DNA from: Bacteroidales bacterium
Lineage (GTDB): Bacteria > Bacteroidota > Bacteroidia > Bacteroidales > JAADGE01
Assembly: GCA_021108035.1 (NCBI GenBank)
Contig: JAIORQ010000076.1
Location: 44,255 to 108,254, forward strand
Direction of reading: 5' to 3'
Length of the DNA: 64,000 bases
Shown here: in pieces, positions 29,086 to 38,354 of the stretch
Numbering within the stretch: the stretch's first letter is position 1
Layout: each line of letters begins with the position of its first letter
Made by a program: the position numbers and the translations under genes
Notes under the pieces: model-generated
What the model was told of the DNA's origin: nothing
What the model saw: the letters and a program-made list of their open reading frames with translations, nothing else
Databases searched by the model: none

Positions 29086-31023
29086 TTATTTTAATTCTTC
29101 TGCAACTCTATTATTAATAAAATTAGAAAATTCATCAATTGTCATAGTTCCAATATCGCCTTCTCCTTGTTTTCTGACAGATAATGTATTACTTTCCACT
29201 TCTTTTTCACCTACAATCAACATAAACGGAATTCTCTTTACTTCATTATCCCTAATCTTCTTACCGATTTTTTCATTTCTGTCATCAACAGTAACTCTGA
29301 CATCAGAAAGCTTTAATTTATTCATCACTTCTTTCGCATAATCATTAAATCTTTCACTAATAGGGAGAATAACTGCCTGTTCGGAAGTTAACCAAAGCGG
29401 AAATTTACCTGCTGTATGTTCTGTTAAAACGGCTATAAAGCGTTCCATTGAACCAAAAGGTGCTCTGTGTATCATAACAGGTCTGTGCTTTTCATTATCA
29501 CTTCCGGTGTATTCCAACTCAAAACGTTCGGGCAAATTATAATCAACCTGAATTGTTCCGAGTTGCCAACTTCTGCCTATGGCATCTTTTACCATAAAAT
29601 CTAATTTCGGCCCGTAAAAAGCAGCTTCTCCTATTTCTACAGTCGTTTTTAAACCTTTTTCTTCACATACTTCAATAATGGCTTGTTCTGATTTTTCCCA
29701 GTTTTCGTCACTTCCGATATATTTCTCTTTATCTTCTTTATCTCTCAATGAAATTTGAGTTGTAAAATTCTCAAAGTCCAAAGTTTTAAAAATGTATAGT
29801 ACAATATCAATAACTTTAATAAACTCTTCTTTTAATTGATCAGGCCGACAAAATATATGTGCATCATCTTGCGTAAATCCTCTTACTCTGGTTAATCCGT
29901 GTAATTCACCGCTTTGTTCATATCGATAAACTGTTCCGAATTCAGCATACCGAATCGGCAGATCTCTGTATGAATGTGGTTTACTTTTATAGATTTCGCA
30001 ATGATGCGGACAATTCATCGGTTTTAACAAAAATTCTTCGCTTTCAGCAGGAGTTTTAATAGATTGAAAAGAGTCTTTTCCGTATTTTTCATAATGTCCG
30101 GAAGTTTCCCAAAGTTCTTTAAGTCCAATATGTGGTGTAATTACCGGTTCGTAACCGTATTCTATTTGAACTTTTTTTAAGAAATTTTCCAAACGTTCCT
30201 TTAATTTAGCCCCTTTTGGTAACCATAAAGGAAGTCCCAATCCTACTCTGCTTGAGAACGTAAATAATTCCAGTTCTTTTCCTATCTTCCTGTGATCTCG
30301 TTTTTTTGCTTCTTCCAGCATCACAAAATATTCATCCAGTAACTTCTTTTTAGGAAAAGATACACCGTAAACACGTGTTAATTGTTTATTATTCTCATCT
30401 CCTTTCCAATATGCTCCGGCAATGCTCATTAACTTTATTGCTTTGATATATCCTGTATCAGGTAAATGTGGCCCTTTACAAAGATCCGTAAAATCTCCTT
30501 GAGTATAGAAAGTGATAGTTCCGTCTTCCAAGCCGTCAATCAAATCAACTTTAAATTCGTCTCCTTTTTCGGTATAATGCTTCAAAGCTTCTTCTTTTGC
30601 AACTTCACTCCTTATATATTGATTCTTTTTTTGGGCTAATTCAAGCATTTTTTTCTCTATCTTGGAAAAATCTTTCTCTGTTAAAGTCATTCCGTTCGGA
30701 AAATCTACATCATAATAAAATCCGTTATCAACAGAAGGCCCTACCCATAATTTAACACCGGGATAAAAAGATTCAATTGCTTCAGCCATTAAATGTGCAG
30801 AAGAATGCCAAAAAGCACCTTTCCCTTGTTCATCTTCCCATTTATATATCGCAAAATTTGCATCTTCGGTAATCGGACGGGTAAGGTCATATACTTCACC
30901 GTTAACTCCTACGGACAATGCTTCTTTTGCCAAACTGTTACTGATACTTTTTGCAATTTCAAAACCGGTAATTCCACTTTCAAACTCTTTTACACTTTTA
31001 TCCGGGAAAGTTATTTTTATCAT
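29086..31023 (-). CDS. thrS: Threonyl-tRNA synthetase
   Basis: ThrRS charges tRNA-Thr. At 645 residues it is full length with an N-terminal TGS domain ([17 protein letters not shown]), the editing domain with [12 protein letters not shown], and the class II core: motif 2 region [22 protein letters not shown] and motif 3 region [17 protein letters not shown]. The C-terminal anticodon-binding domain starts near [11 protein letters not shown]. It leads the thrS-infC-rpmI-rplT operon. A promoter-like TATATTTG lies 45 bases upstream and a palindrome lies in the leader. Confidence 0.97.
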   Translation of the reverse strand: MIKITFPDKSVKEFESGITGFEIAKSISNSLAKEALSVGVNGEVYDLTRPITEDANFAIYKWEDEQGKGAFWHSSAHLMAEAIESFYPGVKLWVGPSVDNGFYYDVDFPNGMTLTEKDFSKIEKKMLELAQKKNQYIRSEVAKEEALKHYTEKGDEFKVDLIDGLEDGTITFYTQGDFTDLCKGPHLPDTGYIKAIKLMSIAGAYWKGDENNKQLTRVYGVSFPKKKLLDEYFVMLEEAKKRDHRKIGKELELFTFSSRVGLGLPLWLPKGAKLKERLENFLKKVQIEYGYEPVITPHIGLKELWETSGHYEKYGKDSFQSIKTPAESEEFLLKPMNCPHHCEIYKSKPHSYRDLPIRYAEFGTVYRYEQSGELHGLTRVRGFTQDDAHIFCRPDQLKEEFIKVIDIVLYIFKTLDFENFTTQISLRDKEDKEKYIGSDENWEKSEQAIIEVCEEKGLKTTVEIGEAAFYGPKLDFMVKDAIGRSWQLGTIQVDYNLPERFELEYTGSDNEKHRPVMIHRAPFGSMERFIAVLTEHTAGKFPLWLTSEQAVILPISERFNDYAKEVMNKLKLSDVRVTVDDRNEKIGKKIRDNEVKRIPFMLIVGEKEVESNTLSVRKQGEGDIGTMTIDEFSNFINNRVAEELK

Positions 31024-31038
31024 AATTTTATTTAATGA

Positions 31039-31053
31039 AACCCTGTCAGGGTT
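31039..31053 (-). repeat. Short palindrome in the thrS leader
   Basis: AACCCTG and CAGGGTT flank a single base, ending 16 bases before the thrS start. It could be a short regulatory hairpin or a small dispersed palindrome of the kind seen in Bacteroidetes gaps. No T-box or other leader structure is recognisable. Confidence 0.4.
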
Positions 31054-31067
31054 AATTTAACAATCGG

Positions 31068-31075
31068 CAAATATA
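31068..31075 (-). promoter_or_regulatory. Predicted -7 element of the thrS operon promoter
   Basis: TATATTTG on the minus strand matches the Bacteroidetes -7 consensus TAnnTTTG exactly and lies 45 bases upstream of thrS. No clear -33 TTTG was found at the right distance. Confidence 0.45.
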
Positions 31076-31113
31076 ATATTGAAAATTTAAATATGAAATA
31101 CTTTAACAAATAC

Positions 31114-31803
31114 TTATTTCAATAATTGCTTTAACATTGAATAAAAACTTGGTAAGTTCTCAACATTTTCATCTAAAACCTGTTCAATTTCATCTTTGTG
31201 AATGGTAATAATATTTGTTAAATTCTCTTTTCTCATATCTGATAAACGAGAATGATTTATGCCCAAAATGTTTATCATATACTCTGCTTTTATCTTTTCC
31301 TTTTCAGATAATACTTCCGACGGATATATTTCTCCTTCAAAAGTATATTCAAAATACTTTTCAATATCTTCAATTTCAACAGGATTTAAGAAAAATGCAC
31401 TATAATATTCTTCAAGTTTTTTATGTCCGCAAAATTCAGATGTCCCTTTTTCATTTTTGCAATCAAAACCATTGCATGATAAGGTTAAATTCTTTTGATT
31501 AAAAGTCTCTTGTGGATATTTATCTCTTGTTTTTGGCTTAAGATGTTCAACATGAACTGTTTCTGACAACAATATATTAGGCAAGGCATTAATTAAACTT
31601 TGCTGACAGTATATACACAAACCTTTTTGTTCAGCAAATAAATGTTTTGCCAAAGTTTCTTTTATTTCATTATTAAGTCTCTTCCACGGATGTTTTTTTA
31701 CAGAAGTATTCTTTATATAATTGTCAAGAGATATATTATGGTACATTTCTTTTACGTAATTATCAAAATCTTGACACGGTTCAGATTTATTTATGTGTCT
31801 CAT
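31114..31803 (-). CDS. ptuB: PtuB-like HNH endonuclease (Septu / retron-associated)
   Basis: The 229-residue HNH nuclease resembles the Septu PtuB and retron Ec78-type HNH effectors. CIYCQQ is the first zinc-binding Cys pair, VEHLKPK carries the catalytic His, LTLSCNGFDC supplies the central Asn and second Cys region, and CGHKK follows. The start overlaps the end of the PtuA-like gene by 17 bases. In Septu, PtuA and PtuB form a complex that cleaves invading DNA and blocks phage. The assignment rests on motif order and the PtuA neighbour. Confidence 0.88.
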   Translation of the reverse strand: MRHINKSEPCQDFDNYVKEMYHNISLDNYIKNTSVKKHPWKRLNNEIKETLAKHLFAEQKGLCIYCQQSLINALPNILLSETVHVEHLKPKTRDKYPQETFNQKNLTLSCNGFDCKNEKGTSEFCGHKKLEEYYSAFFLNPVEIEDIEKYFEYTFEGEIYPSEVLSEKEKIKAEYMINILGINHSRLSDMRKENLTNIITIHKDEIEQVLDENVENLPSFYSMLKQLLK

Positions 31804-33082
31804 TTATGATTTTGGATTTTTTACGTTTCAACATTAATAATTGATTATTTAATCTTATTATAAAAGGATCATCTTGTCCTAATGTATCATGCAATTCTTG
31901 AATAAGTTCCAGCATATCTTTTTTTTCATATTCTTTTTTAATATTTCGTGCCACATAATCAATTTTCTTTTGAGTTTCATAATCTCTTAAAGGCGTATCC
32001 ATAATATTTTTTAAAATACGATTTGGTTCAACACCTTTTGTATGTTTCCCTGCTTTCCCCATATTTATAACCTCCACTTTTTTACTGTCTTCATTTATAT
32101 ACAAAACAAAAAGATTTTCAGGATTAGTTGAACTTATAATATGTGGAGAGTGTGTTGCAAAAAATGTTTGATTATTATTACCGGCTCTTTTATATAAATT
32201 TATTGCAGAACTTTGCCATGTAGGATGTAATGATATTTCAGGTTCATCAACAAATATTAAACTATTTTTCAAATTAAGAGTATTTAAAAATATAGCTCTG
32301 AAATATATTTGTTTTTCACCGTCTGATAAATCTTTTATTTGAATTTTTTTTCCGAAAATATTCTCTAATACTAATTTATTATTCTCTATATCAACAATTT
32401 TCGTGTTTACATTTAAACCTTCTAAAAAAGAATTAATTTCTGCAATCCTTTTTTTAATTATCTCATCCGTTGTGTAACTTCTATGTTCTAATAAATATTT
32501 ATAAATTACTTTATCAAAATATTTTTGCAGATTTTCCTCAAAATACTCATAGTGTTTTATATACTTTAATACATTTGATGTGTCTTTTTCAGAAATGTTC
32601 AGATTAAAATAAATACTGTTATAAAAATATGAAATATTAAAATTATTTTCTTCGTTTATCAGTTGAACAATTTTATTCAACAACGGTAAATTATTTATAA
32701 CTTTTTCCCAAGGATTATCTCCATCTTGTTTTATTACCTCAACATATTCACATTCAAAATTAATAATACTTTTTTTATGTAATTCCTCAATGACAAAAAA
32801 CTCTTCACTTGAATAAAAATGATGTTCATTAGGAAAATATTCTTTAATAATTTTTAACTCTTCATCCTCAAATTCAACTTCAAACCTGAAATTTCCAAAA
32901 CTTTCAAATTCATATTTTGCTGATAATATTTTAATTAACAATTCTATTAAAGTAGTTTTTCCTGTTCCGTTAATACCTGCCAAAATAATTGTGTCAAGTG
33001 TTTTGCCGGCTTCATCCGTAAAATCAAATTCAATATTATCAAATATTTTATAATCTTGTATTTTAATTTTTCTGATTTTCAT
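31787..33082 (-). CDS. ptuA: PtuA-like ATPase (Septu)
   Basis: The protein is an SMC-like AAA ATPase of about 431 residues. It opens MKIRKIKIQDYKIFDNIEFDF and has Walker A LAGINGTGKTTLIE at about residues 34-47, the ABC signature IKDLSDGEKQIYFRA, Walker B SLIFVDEPEISLHP and the H-loop FFATHSPHIIS. The middle is helical, rich in Tyr, Phe, Asn and Ile. The frame extends to 33133, but the ATG at 33080-33082 is where the family begins. It is coupled to the HNH gene downstream and follows the unrecognised gene after about 60 bases, forming a three-gene operon. Confidence 0.87.
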   Translation of the reverse strand: MKIRKIKIQDYKIFDNIEFDFTDEAGKTLDTIILAGINGTGKTTLIELLIKILSAKYEFESFGNFRFEVEFEDEELKIIKEYFPNEHHFYSSEEFFVIEELHKKSIINFECEYVEVIKQDGDNPWEKVINNLPLLNKIVQLINEENNFNISYFYNSIYFNLNISEKDTSNVLKYIKHYEYFEENLQKYFDKVIYKYLLEHRSYTTDEIIKKRIAEINSFLEGLNVNTKIVDIENNKLVLENIFGKKIQIKDLSDGEKQIYFRAIFLNTLNLKNSLIFVDEPEISLHPTWQSSAINLYKRAGNNNQTFFATHSPHIISSTNPENLFVLYINEDSKKVEVINMGKAGKHTKGVEPNRILKNIMDTPLRDYETQKKIDYVARNIKKEYEKKDMLELIQELHDTLGQDDPFIIRLNNQLLMLKRKKSKIINETHK

Positions 33083-33142
33083 CTGTGATATTTTACTGCA
33101 AAGATACAAATATTTTATGTAAGAACAGAACACTACAAAGCA

Positions 33143-34465
33143 TCAAACAATCATCTCTTTCAATTTATGCTTCCATAAAACAAATCCGTCAATAAAATCG
33201 GAATTTGCATGTTTATGGTTTATGGTATTAAAAAACACATCTGTATCAAGTTCATTTCTTAAATAGGCTGATTTATATTCTTGCCTGCCTGTATCTCTTA
33301 CAATATTTATAATTTCCTCAACTCTTTTTATCTGTATTTCAGTTTTTTCTTCTTTTTCAAAACTCCAAAGATATGTAGCATGTGAATTTAGAAGTTCCCA
33401 ACAAAAATGGTTCATTGTTTCTCCTTCTATATAAAATATAAATCCGAAAAGAGGCCTTAAAGTAAACCTTATTTTTTCTTTAGGATTATGCTTATATCCG
33501 GCAAGATATTCTAATTGTTTTCTATTTCTAACATCTTTTATACTTAATAAAGTGTTTATTATATCAGCCTCATCTTGCTTAAAAACATTACCGTCTATAC
33601 CTTCGTCATTGATGTTGTCCCAAATTTCATCCGCCGTAAACAGGCTCTTGTCAATATCCTCATTTTGAGTTACTTTTGCTAATTCCAAAGTTCTTAACCT
33701 CTTAACAGAATCTATTAATTTCTCATCAATAAGTTTAATTTCTTCGGAATATGCACGTTTCTTAACAACATTATCTCCCTTAATTTCAATTATTGCTTTA
33801 ACATTAAATTGCTTATTATTATTGAAAACTTTCGGGAAGTAATTCTTAATAAAATCATATTCGGGCAAAATAACATCATTGTAAATTCTCAAATCAATTA
33901 TATCATAATAAAAATCGAATACTCCTTTTACAGAAACATATCCAAGTTTGAATTCAGCATCTTTAAAATAATATGTAAAATGTTTTGTGTATTTTTTGGG
34001 TTTAGTATCAGGTTTTATTTCTTGCAAATTATCTTTATCAATAAATGAAAATTGTTCAGCATCAACTTTTTCTATTGTCGGACTGTCAAATTCATCTTCA
34101 TCATAAGAAGTTAATTCTTTATTAATGTCGTCAACAATGTCATTAAGTTTTATTTTTTGATAAGATGATAAAAGAGGTTCTAATTCTTCCCATTTTAACT
34201 TATAAAATTCAAAGCTGTTTATTTTAGATTTTGCTTTTTGCTCATAAAATACAGATATATCAGCCGGTTTATAATCAACAACCGTTACAATTAATAAATT
34301 TCTTTCTTTTTGATATTCTAAAATTTCGATTAGCCAATAAATTTCAAACCTCTCATTAAAACAAACAGTATCCGTAAAATTTGTTTCTGACAACTGAATA
34401 AAATCAGATGAAGTATAATAAAGTTTATTATTTGATATTTTTATTATTCGTGTTTGTTTACTCAT
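33143..34465 (-). CDS. Unrecognised 440-residue protein upstream of Septu
   Basis: I do not recognise the family. It starts at the ATG at 34463-34465 (MSKQTRIIKISNNKLYYT). It is cytoplasmic, without signal or membrane segment. The N-terminal 110 residues are beta-rich, an acidic linker follows at about 115-160, and a large mixed domain includes KAIIEIKGDNVVKKRAY and FTLRPLFGFIFYIEG. Near the end lies a Trp/His-rich stretch (MNHFCWELLNSHATYLWSFE) followed by HKHANSDFIDGFVLW. It is on the same strand as ptuA and ptuB and begins the operon, so it is likely part of the defence locus. A regulator, sensor or extra effector are all possible; none is shown. Confidence 0.8.
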   Translation of the reverse strand: MSKQTRIIKISNNKLYYTSSDFIQLSETNFTDTVCFNERFEIYWLIEILEYQKERNLLIVTVVDYKPADISVFYEQKAKSKINSFEFYKLKWEELEPLLSSYQKIKLNDIVDDINKELTSYDEDEFDSPTIEKVDAEQFSFIDKDNLQEIKPDTKPKKYTKHFTYYFKDAEFKLGYVSVKGVFDFYYDIIDLRIYNDVILPEYDFIKNYFPKVFNNNKQFNVKAIIEIKGDNVVKKRAYSEEIKLIDEKLIDSVKRLRTLELAKVTQNEDIDKSLFTADEIWDNINDEGIDGNVFKQDEADIINTLLSIKDVRNRKQLEYLAGYKHNPKEKIRFTLRPLFGFIFYIEGETMNHFCWELLNSHATYLWSFEKEEKTEIQIKRVEEIINIVRDTGRQEYKSAYLRNELDTDVFFNTINHKHANSDFIDGFVLWKHKLKEMIV

Positions 34466-34509
34466 GTTAAGAGATTTATAAACAAAATTAACAAAAAACA
34501 TGAAATAAT

Positions 34510-34540
34510 TTTGATTATTAAAATTATTGTTATAAATTTG
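34510..34540 (+). promoter_or_regulatory. Predicted promoter of the exporter tetR gene
   Basis: TTTG at 34510-34513, 19 bases, then TAAATTTG at 34533-34540. Both boxes and the spacing fit the Bacteroidetes consensus. The element lies 45 bases upstream of the tetR start. Confidence 0.7.
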
Positions 34541-34541
34541 A

Positions 34542-34567
34542 CCATACGGTTAAACCATTCGATTAAA
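34542..34567 (+). promoter_or_regulatory. Tandem 13-bp repeat, candidate TetR operator
   Basis: CCATACGGTTAAA is followed at once by CCATTCGATTAAA, matching at 11 of 13 positions. They begin one base after the -7 element, where a bound repressor would block initiation. The central GGTTAAACC is also nearly palindromic. Binding by the adjacent TetR protein is inferred. Confidence 0.45.
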
Positions 34568-34585
34568 CTAAAAAACTAAATTCTA

Positions 34586-35200
34586 ATGTCAGAACAAAAA
34601 AAACAAAACACAGAAGAGAAAATTTTAGATGCAGCAAAAAATATTTTTGTCAGGAAGGGAAAATCAGGAGCAAGAATGCAGGAAATTGCAGATAAAGCAG
34701 GAATAAATAAATCTTTATTACATTATTATTACAGAAGTAAAGATAAATTATTCGGAGCTGTTTTTCAGTTTGCATTTTCAAATTTTGCTCCTAATCTTTT
34801 AGAAATTCTTAATGAAGACAATGATATTTTTGAAGTAATCGAAACATTTATAAGCAAATATTTAGATGTAATCAATAAAAATCCATTTATTCCGATGTTT
34901 ATCCTGAATGAAGTTAATAAAAAAGATACAGGTTTTATTGTCAGAGTCTTAAAAAATTCAGGAATAAATGTCAAAATTTTCGAAAATCTAACTCAAAAAG
35001 AGATAAAAAACGGGAAAATTAAAAATGTTGACGCAAAGCAATTACTTGTAAATATTCTGGCTTTATGTGTATTTCCATATTTAGGCAGACCTCTTTTGGA
35101 GGTTATAATCTATAATGATAATAAAAATGATTATGATAACTTTCTGGAAAACAGAAAAAAAGAAGTTACAGAACTAATTATTAATTCGATTAAAAAGTAG
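34586..35200 (+). CDS. TetR/AcrR-family regulator of the ABC exporter locus
   Basis: The 204-residue TetR protein has an N-terminal helix-turn-helix (EEKILDAAKNIFVRKG, MQEIADKAGINKSLLHYYYRSKDKLF) and a helical ligand domain. It precedes outer-membrane factor, adaptor, two ATPase and two permease genes, the same logic as E. coli cecR upstream of ybhGFSR, so it likely senses an exported compound. A good promoter and a tandem repeat lie just upstream. The ligand is unknown. Confidence 0.92.
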   Translation: MSEQKKQNTEEKILDAAKNIFVRKGKSGARMQEIADKAGINKSLLHYYYRSKDKLFGAVFQFAFSNFAPNLLEILNEDNDIFEVIETFISKYLDVINKNPFIPMFILNEVNKKDTGFIVRVLKNSGINVKIFENLTQKEIKNGKIKNVDAKQLLVNILALCVFPYLGRPLLEVIIYNDNKNDYDNFLENRKKEVTELIINSIKK

Positions 35201-35209
35201 GAAGTTTTT

Positions 35210-35242
35210 AGTCGGCAGACCACAGTCGGCAGTCAACAGTAT
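35210..35242 (+). repeat. Heptamer repeat array 1
   Basis: This is a short array with a seven-base period and a CAGT core (units such as GGCAGAC, CACAGTC, GGCAGTC, AACAGTA) beginning ten bases after the tetR stop. It is one of seven related arrays between 35.2 and 46.6 kb. Confidence 0.75.
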
Positions 35243-35299
35243 GTTAAATTGTATTAAACTGAAAAATATTCTTTGTTATAATTAAATAAATATTTAAAA

Positions 35300-36577
35300 A
35301 TGAAAAAGTTAATCATAATAATTCTCATAGTTTACACTTCAAATGTAATCGCCCAAGACACACTTATTCTTGACAGTTGCATTGATATAACGATTAAGAA
35401 TTATCCGATTTTCAAAGAAAAAGTATTGCATAAAAAAATAAGTAATTTGAATATTAAAAATAATCGTTCAAATTATTTACCGACTGTTGATTTTGAAGGA
35501 AAAGCAACTTATCAATCGGATGTTTTCAGATTAGATATTGATTTACCGGATATTCCGGGTTTTGATATTACTTTTCCTGAACCTCCGGCAGACCAATATA
35601 ATTTTTATGTTAATATCAGCCAACTGATATACGATGGCGGAACAATCAAAAATTTGAATTTAATTGAACAAAAAAAACTAATCGCAGAGCAAAAAGAGAC
35701 TGATGTTGAATTATATAAATTGAAAGAACAAGTTGAAAATACATACTTTTCAATTTTAATAGTTCAAAAAACTGAAGAACAATTTATTTTAACAATTAAT
35801 GAACTTTATCAAAAGAAAAAAACAGTTCAATCAGCAGTTACAAACGGGATTTTAACTCCGGATAATATTGATATTCTTCAAGCAGAGATATTAAAACTTG
35901 AACAAAATTTAATTGAAATTGAGGAAAATAAAAAATCAGGCATTAAAATTTTGCAAGAATTAATGTCAACAGAGCTGTCTGATTATACCAAATTTAAACT
36001 GCCAAATGATTTTAAACTTAAAAGCGATACTCAAATAATATTAAGACCGGAAATTAAATTGTTTTCTCTTCAAAAAGACATCTTAACATCAAATGAAAAA
36101 CTTTTACAATCTAACAGGTTGCCGAAACTCGGAGCATTTGCACAAGGCGGATACGGAAACCCCGGATTGACAATGATAAATGATGAATGGAATCCTTATT
36201 TTATTGTCGGAGCAAAATTGACTTGGAGAATTTGGGACAAAAATAAAACAAAACGAAACAAAGAAATCTTAAAGATAAATTCAGACTTTATTGATACAAA
36301 AAAAGAAGCATTTAACAAAAATATAAATATTCTTTGCGAAAAAGAACTCGGAGAAATTTCAAAACTTGAAAGAATGATTGAAAAAGATGATAAAATCATT
36401 GAACTACAAAAAAACATCTGCAAAAAAGCAGGTTCTAAATTGAATAACGGAATTATAACTTCTACCGATTATATCTCGTTATTGAATGATAAAAACCGTT
36501 CTGTAATCAAAAGTGAAATTCATAAAATTAAATTGATACAAACGAAGAGGAATTACATTAGAATTTTGGGTAATTGA
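35300..36577 (+). CDS. TolC-family outer-membrane efflux channel
   Basis: The 425-residue protein has a signal peptide (LIIIILIVYTSNVIAQ) and the duplicated TolC pattern of long helices (NLIEQKKLIAEQKETDVELYKLKEQVENTYFSIL in the first half) and short barrel strands (FYVNISQLIYDGG; YFIVGAKLTWRIWD). It supplies the outer-membrane exit for the adaptor and ABC genes downstream. A heptamer array starts directly at its stop codon. Confidence 0.88.
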   Translation: MKKLIIIILIVYTSNVIAQDTLILDSCIDITIKNYPIFKEKVLHKKISNLNIKNNRSNYLPTVDFEGKATYQSDVFRLDIDLPDIPGFDITFPEPPADQYNFYVNISQLIYDGGTIKNLNLIEQKKLIAEQKETDVELYKLKEQVENTYFSILIVQKTEEQFILTINELYQKKKTVQSAVTNGILTPDNIDILQAEILKLEQNLIEIEENKKSGIKILQELMSTELSDYTKFKLPNDFKLKSDTQIILRPEIKLFSLQKDILTSNEKLLQSNRLPKLGAFAQGGYGNPGLTMINDEWNPYFIVGAKLTWRIWDKNKTKRNKEILKINSDFIDTKKEAFNKNINILCEKELGEISKLERMIEKDDKIIELQKNICKKAGSKLNNGIITSTDYISLLNDKNRSVIKSEIHKIKLIQTKRNYIRILGN

Positions 36578-36638
36578 CAGTTGGCAGTTTTCAGTAGGCA
36601 GTAAGCAGTAGGCAGTCCACAGTCAGCAATCCACAGTT
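36576..36638 (+). repeat. Heptamer repeat array 2
   Basis: Nine consecutive seven-base units of form NNCAGTN (GACAGTT, GGCAGTT, TTCAGTA, GGCAGTA, AGCAGTA and so on) begin within the stop codon of the TolC gene. The period is exact, while three of seven positions vary. Confidence 0.85.
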
Positions 36639-36705
36639 TGATAAATCACAGTTCTTTATTTGATTATAATAACAATTAAAATGAATAATTTTTAAAAACA
36701 GTAAA

Positions 36706-37587
36706 ATGAACAAAATAATTTCAATATTAACAGTCGGCACTTTAATACTTGCTTCTTGCGGAAATAAAAATGATAAAGCCGACGCATACGGTAACTTTGA
36801 AGCAATTGAAACTATTATTTCATCTCAAACAACCGGAACTATTTTGAGGTGTAATATTAATGAAGGAGATATTCTGCAAACAGGCGATACAGCATATATC
36901 ATTGATACAATTGCACTTATACTCCAACAGCAACAAGTTTTAAGTCAAAGAAATGCTGTATCATCAAAGTTTTCGGGCATTATTGCACAAGTTGATGTTT
37001 TAAATCAGCAAAAAGAAGTTCTGATTAAAGAACAAAAAAGGGTATTAAATTTATTAAAAGACAGTGCTGCAACACAAAAGCAATTGGATGATATTAACGG
37101 CAAGTTGAATATCTTGAATACACAAATCCAACAAGTTAAAACACAAAATCAAAGCTTGTTTGAAGAATTGAAAGTTTTTGATGCTCAAACAAAATCTATT
37201 CTGAATTTAATTCAAAAATCGACAATTATTAATCCTATTAACGGAACTGTATTAGTAAAATATTCAGAACAATATGAAATTGCAGCTCCGGGAAAAGCTC
37301 TTTACAAAATTGCTGATATATCAGAAATAATTCTTCGAGCATATATCAGCGGAACTCAATCAGGTGAAATCAAAATTGGACAAACGGTTAGAGTATTTAT
37401 TGATGCTTCAGAAGATGAATATAAAAAATATCCGGGAGTAATTAGTTGGATTTCTGACAAAGCTGAATTTACACCAAAGATTATTCAAACAAAAGAAGAA
37501 CGTGTGAATTTAGTTTATGCCGTAAAAATAAAAGTTAAAAATGACGGAAGTATTAAAATCGGTATGCCGGGGGAAGTTCGGTTTTAA
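36706..37587 (+). CDS. HlyD-type adaptor lipoprotein (YbhG-like)
   Basis: The 293-residue adaptor has a lipoprotein signal (TVGTLILASCGN, Cys19). The biotinyl-lipoyl-like domain shows as TTGTILRCNINEGDILQTGD and INGTVLVKYSEQYEIAAPG, with a coiled-coil hairpin between them at about residues 65-165, and a beta-barrel region follows (GQTVRVFIDASED). It bridges the ABC permeases to the TolC-type channel. A transposase unit separates it from the ATPase genes. Confidence 0.88.
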   Translation: MNKIISILTVGTLILASCGNKNDKADAYGNFEAIETIISSQTTGTILRCNINEGDILQTGDTAYIIDTIALILQQQQVLSQRNAVSSKFSGIIAQVDVLNQQKEVLIKEQKRVLNLLKDSAATQKQLDDINGKLNILNTQIQQVKTQNQSLFEELKVFDAQTKSILNLIQKSTIINPINGTVLVKYSEQYEIAAPGKALYKIADISEIILRAYISGTQSGEIKIGQTVRVFIDASEDEYKKYPGVISWISDKAEFTPKIIQTKEERVNLVYAVKIKVKNDGSIKIGMPGEVRF

Positions 37588-37602
37588 CTTATTTTGCAGA
37601 TT

Positions 37603-37677
37603 ATAAATCCGAATGAGCGACAGGCTGTTTCGGATTTCCAATCCGAAACAAAGCTGTCTTGAATTTGAAATTCAAAA
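37603..37677 (+). repeat. Left REP palindrome of the RAYT unit
   Basis: The sequence holds TTTCGGATTTCCAATCCGAAA and TTGAATTTGAAATTCAA, two nested palindromes separated by a short spacer. It matches the sequence on the other side of the transposase (38276-38351) closely by eye, in the same orientation. Confidence 0.85.
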
Positions 37678-37690
37678 TAAAACAAACATC

Positions 37691-38233
37691 ATGGGAATAA
37701 AAAACAAAACAACATCAAATGAGCTTTACTTTTTAACATTTACAGTTGTTGATTGGGTTGATGTTTTTACAAAAGCAAAATACAAACACATTATTGTTGA
37801 TGCATTACAATTTGCTGTTAATAATAAAGGATTAGACCTTTTTGCATGGTGTATTATGACAAATCATATCCACTTGATTGCAAGAAGCAAGAAAAATTTT
37901 GAGCTTTCGGATATTATCAGAGATTTTAAAAAATTTACAAATAAAGCAATCATTAAATTAATTGAAGAAGAACCTGAAAGCAGAAGAAAGTGGATGTTAT
38001 ACAGATTTGAGTTTCACGGAAAATATAATCCGAAAATAAAAGATTACAAATTTTGGAAAGACGGCAGTGATGCAAAACATATTTATTCAAAAGAGTTTTT
38101 TATGCAAAAGCTAAATTACATTCATAACAATCCTGTTAAAGATGAAATTGTTGCAGAACCTCATCATTATTTATACAGTTCTGCAATTGATTATACTGAT
38201 GAAAAGGGGCTTGTGGATGTAATTGTTGTTTGA
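37691..38233 (+). mobile_element. REP-associated tyrosine transposase (RAYT, Y1/HUH type)
   Basis: This is an IS200/IS605-like single-strand transposase of about 180 residues, of the REP-associated class. It has the HUH metal motif in MTNHIHLIARS at about residue 60. Near the C-terminus lies LNYIHNNPVKDEIV, whose Tyr fits the nucleophile, then HHYLYSSAIDY. The ATG at 37691 is preferred over 37613, which lies inside the palindrome. Matching REP-like palindromes flank the gene on both sides. It sits between the adaptor and ATPase genes of the exporter and interrupts that operon. The frame is intact, so the gene could be active. Confidence 0.9.
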
Positions 38234-38235
38234 TA

Positions 38236-38351
38236 TCATGCAGATTACAAATCTGCTACAGTTTACATTCGGATTACAAATCCGAATGAGCCGAACAGCT
38301 GTTTCGGATTTGTAATCCGAAACCAAACTGTCTTGAATTTGCAATTCAAAA
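38236..38351 (+). repeat. Right REP palindromes of the RAYT unit
   Basis: Two to three palindromes lie in a row: ATTCGGATTACAAATCCGAAT split around TTAC, TTTCGGATTTGTAATCCGAAA, and TTGAATTTGCAATTCAA. An extra GCAGATTACAAATCTGC precedes them. The 38276-38351 part repeats 37603-37677. The block ends three bases before the ATPase start codon and so forms that gene's leader. Confidence 0.85.
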
Positions 38352-38354
38352 AAT

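Noticed and set aside
33143..34465. Reverse transcriptase, which would make the Septu locus a retron
   Set aside because: No YxDD or other RT motif is visible, and no msr/msd-like inverted repeats were seen upstream.
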